Positions 63,222-64,000 of a DNA stretch of 64,000 bases are shown here, one piece after another (position 1 is the first letter of the stretch; the number at the start of each line of letters is the position of its first letter). The notes beneath the pieces are model-generated. The model made no database searches. It saw nothing but the letters and a program-made list of their open reading frames with translations, and was not told the DNA's origin. This DNA is from Pyrocephalus nanus. Its lineage: Eukaryota > Chordata > Aves > Passeriformes > Tyrannidae. Where the stretch lies: the NCBI GenBank assembly GCA_038380795.1, contig CM076266.1, positions 14,220,001 to 14,284,000 of the forward strand. Reading direction: 5' to 3'. The position numbers were made by a program, and so were the translations under genes.

Positions 63222-64000
63222 GTAAGAGAAAAATGGACTGTGATATGCATAACCATTACTATGTGGTGGGCTGCAAGGCATATTCCCATTTTTTTAAATG
63301 CCAGACTAGAAAGGTCCTTGCTTGATTTATGTGAAGGGAGTTGAATTAAAGAGAAATTGGGAAGATGTTCTGTAAATTCATTCAGTAAAGCATATCTCAG
63401 TGTGAATGAGGGGGTTTTTTTATGAAATATGCTCAGTCTTGAACATTTGGCTCGGTGGAAACCTCTGTGTTCAGTCAGCGGGTATATGTGATGAACCTCC
63501 TACACTAAAACAAAGTAAATGTAAGCCTTATAATGGATCCCCACATTTTCACAGCTAACAGATTATTATAGTCCAGACATTTCTAACAAATTGCAGAAAT
63601 TGGACTTCAGGTACTGACCCTCTGACTTGTGGAGGAACTGCATTACAGACCAGCTGTCAAAGCAGAGAATTTCTTTGCCAGAGAAAACGTGGTGTCCATA
63701 CAGTTGAAATCATGGTGACTAAATGATTAACCAGGTCAGTAAGCAGTCACTGAGTTATTCATTCAGGTGGCTTCAGTGACTGGGCACTGCAGGGTTCCTC
63801 CATTACAGTGCTCTCTCTTCCAGCAGTATAAGCAAATCCAAAGGTTTTATCTTAATTTGTTAATTTATAATCTCCGATTAGCTGGGCACATGTGTCAGGG
63901 TGGGTGTGCTGGGTACCCTTCTGGAACGCCTCTGCCATCTCAGTAATTTTCCACTTAGTTGTTGACCACACTTGACCTTGGGCACATTCACTAAGTGCAT
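63222..64000 (+). other. NRP1: NRP1 intron 4, first 0.8 kb
   Basis: It begins with a gtaaga donor and continues past the window edge. If the donor were skipped, the frame would add 34 residues and stop at 63323-63325, with ATTAAA at 63345-63350. Nothing else is recognised. Confidence 0.9.

Noticed and set aside
1..64000. tRNA, rRNA, CRISPR array, bacterial-type operon or phage genes
   Set aside because: No cloverleaf with A and B boxes, no rRNA core words, no regularly spaced direct repeats, and no clustered prokaryotic-type genes were seen. The window is a vertebrate gene locus.

Overview
The window is vertebrate nuclear DNA, and almost certainly from a bird. It is AT-rich and intron-dominated, with one CpG-island promoter, a CR1-type LINE scrap (about 30231-30290) and one antisense solo LTR of a type I recall from bird genomes (37277-37806). 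I see no bacterial operons, no CRISPR array, no recognisable tRNA or rRNA gene, and no second protein-coding gene.

The only gene I can support is the 5' part of neuropilin-1 (NRP1) on the + strand. Four coding exons join in frame: exon 1 (12234-12300, signal peptide), exon 2 (15528-15702, first half of CUB domain 1), exon 3 (58214-58395, rest of CUB1) and exon 4 (62994-63221, first part of CUB2). Together they encode 217 complete residues plus one base of codon 218. All four donors begin GT and all three acceptors end in AG, and the phases agree (1, 2, 1, then 1 into exon 5). The rest of CUB2, the b1/b2 discoidin domains, the MAM domain, the membrane segment and the cytoplasmic tail lie beyond the right edge.

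Layout: 1-11030 is upstream noncoding DNA with simple repeats and a compact palindrome cluster. 11030-12480 is a TATA-less CpG island with the promoter, the 5' leader (possible leader intron, three upstream ORFs) and exon 1. 12301-15527 is intron 1, with a perfect 12-bp hairpin and candidate conserved noncoding blocks. 15400-15960 is a second small CpG-rich island holding exon 2. 15703-58213 is a very large intron 2 (42.5 kb) with the CR1 scrap, the LTR, a 200-bp purine tract and a poly(A) block. 58396-62993 is intron 3 and 63222-64000 the start of intron 4.

NRP1 is a single-pass receptor for class 3 semaphorins and VEGF, acting with plexins and VEGF receptors in axon guidance and vessel growth. 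The part seen here supplies the secretion signal and the a1/a2 (CUB) region that contacts semaphorin. I did not find a new biological system. The points most worth a second look are the sharp composition break between exon 2 and exons 3-4, the leader architecture, and several perfect palindromes in noncoding DNA.
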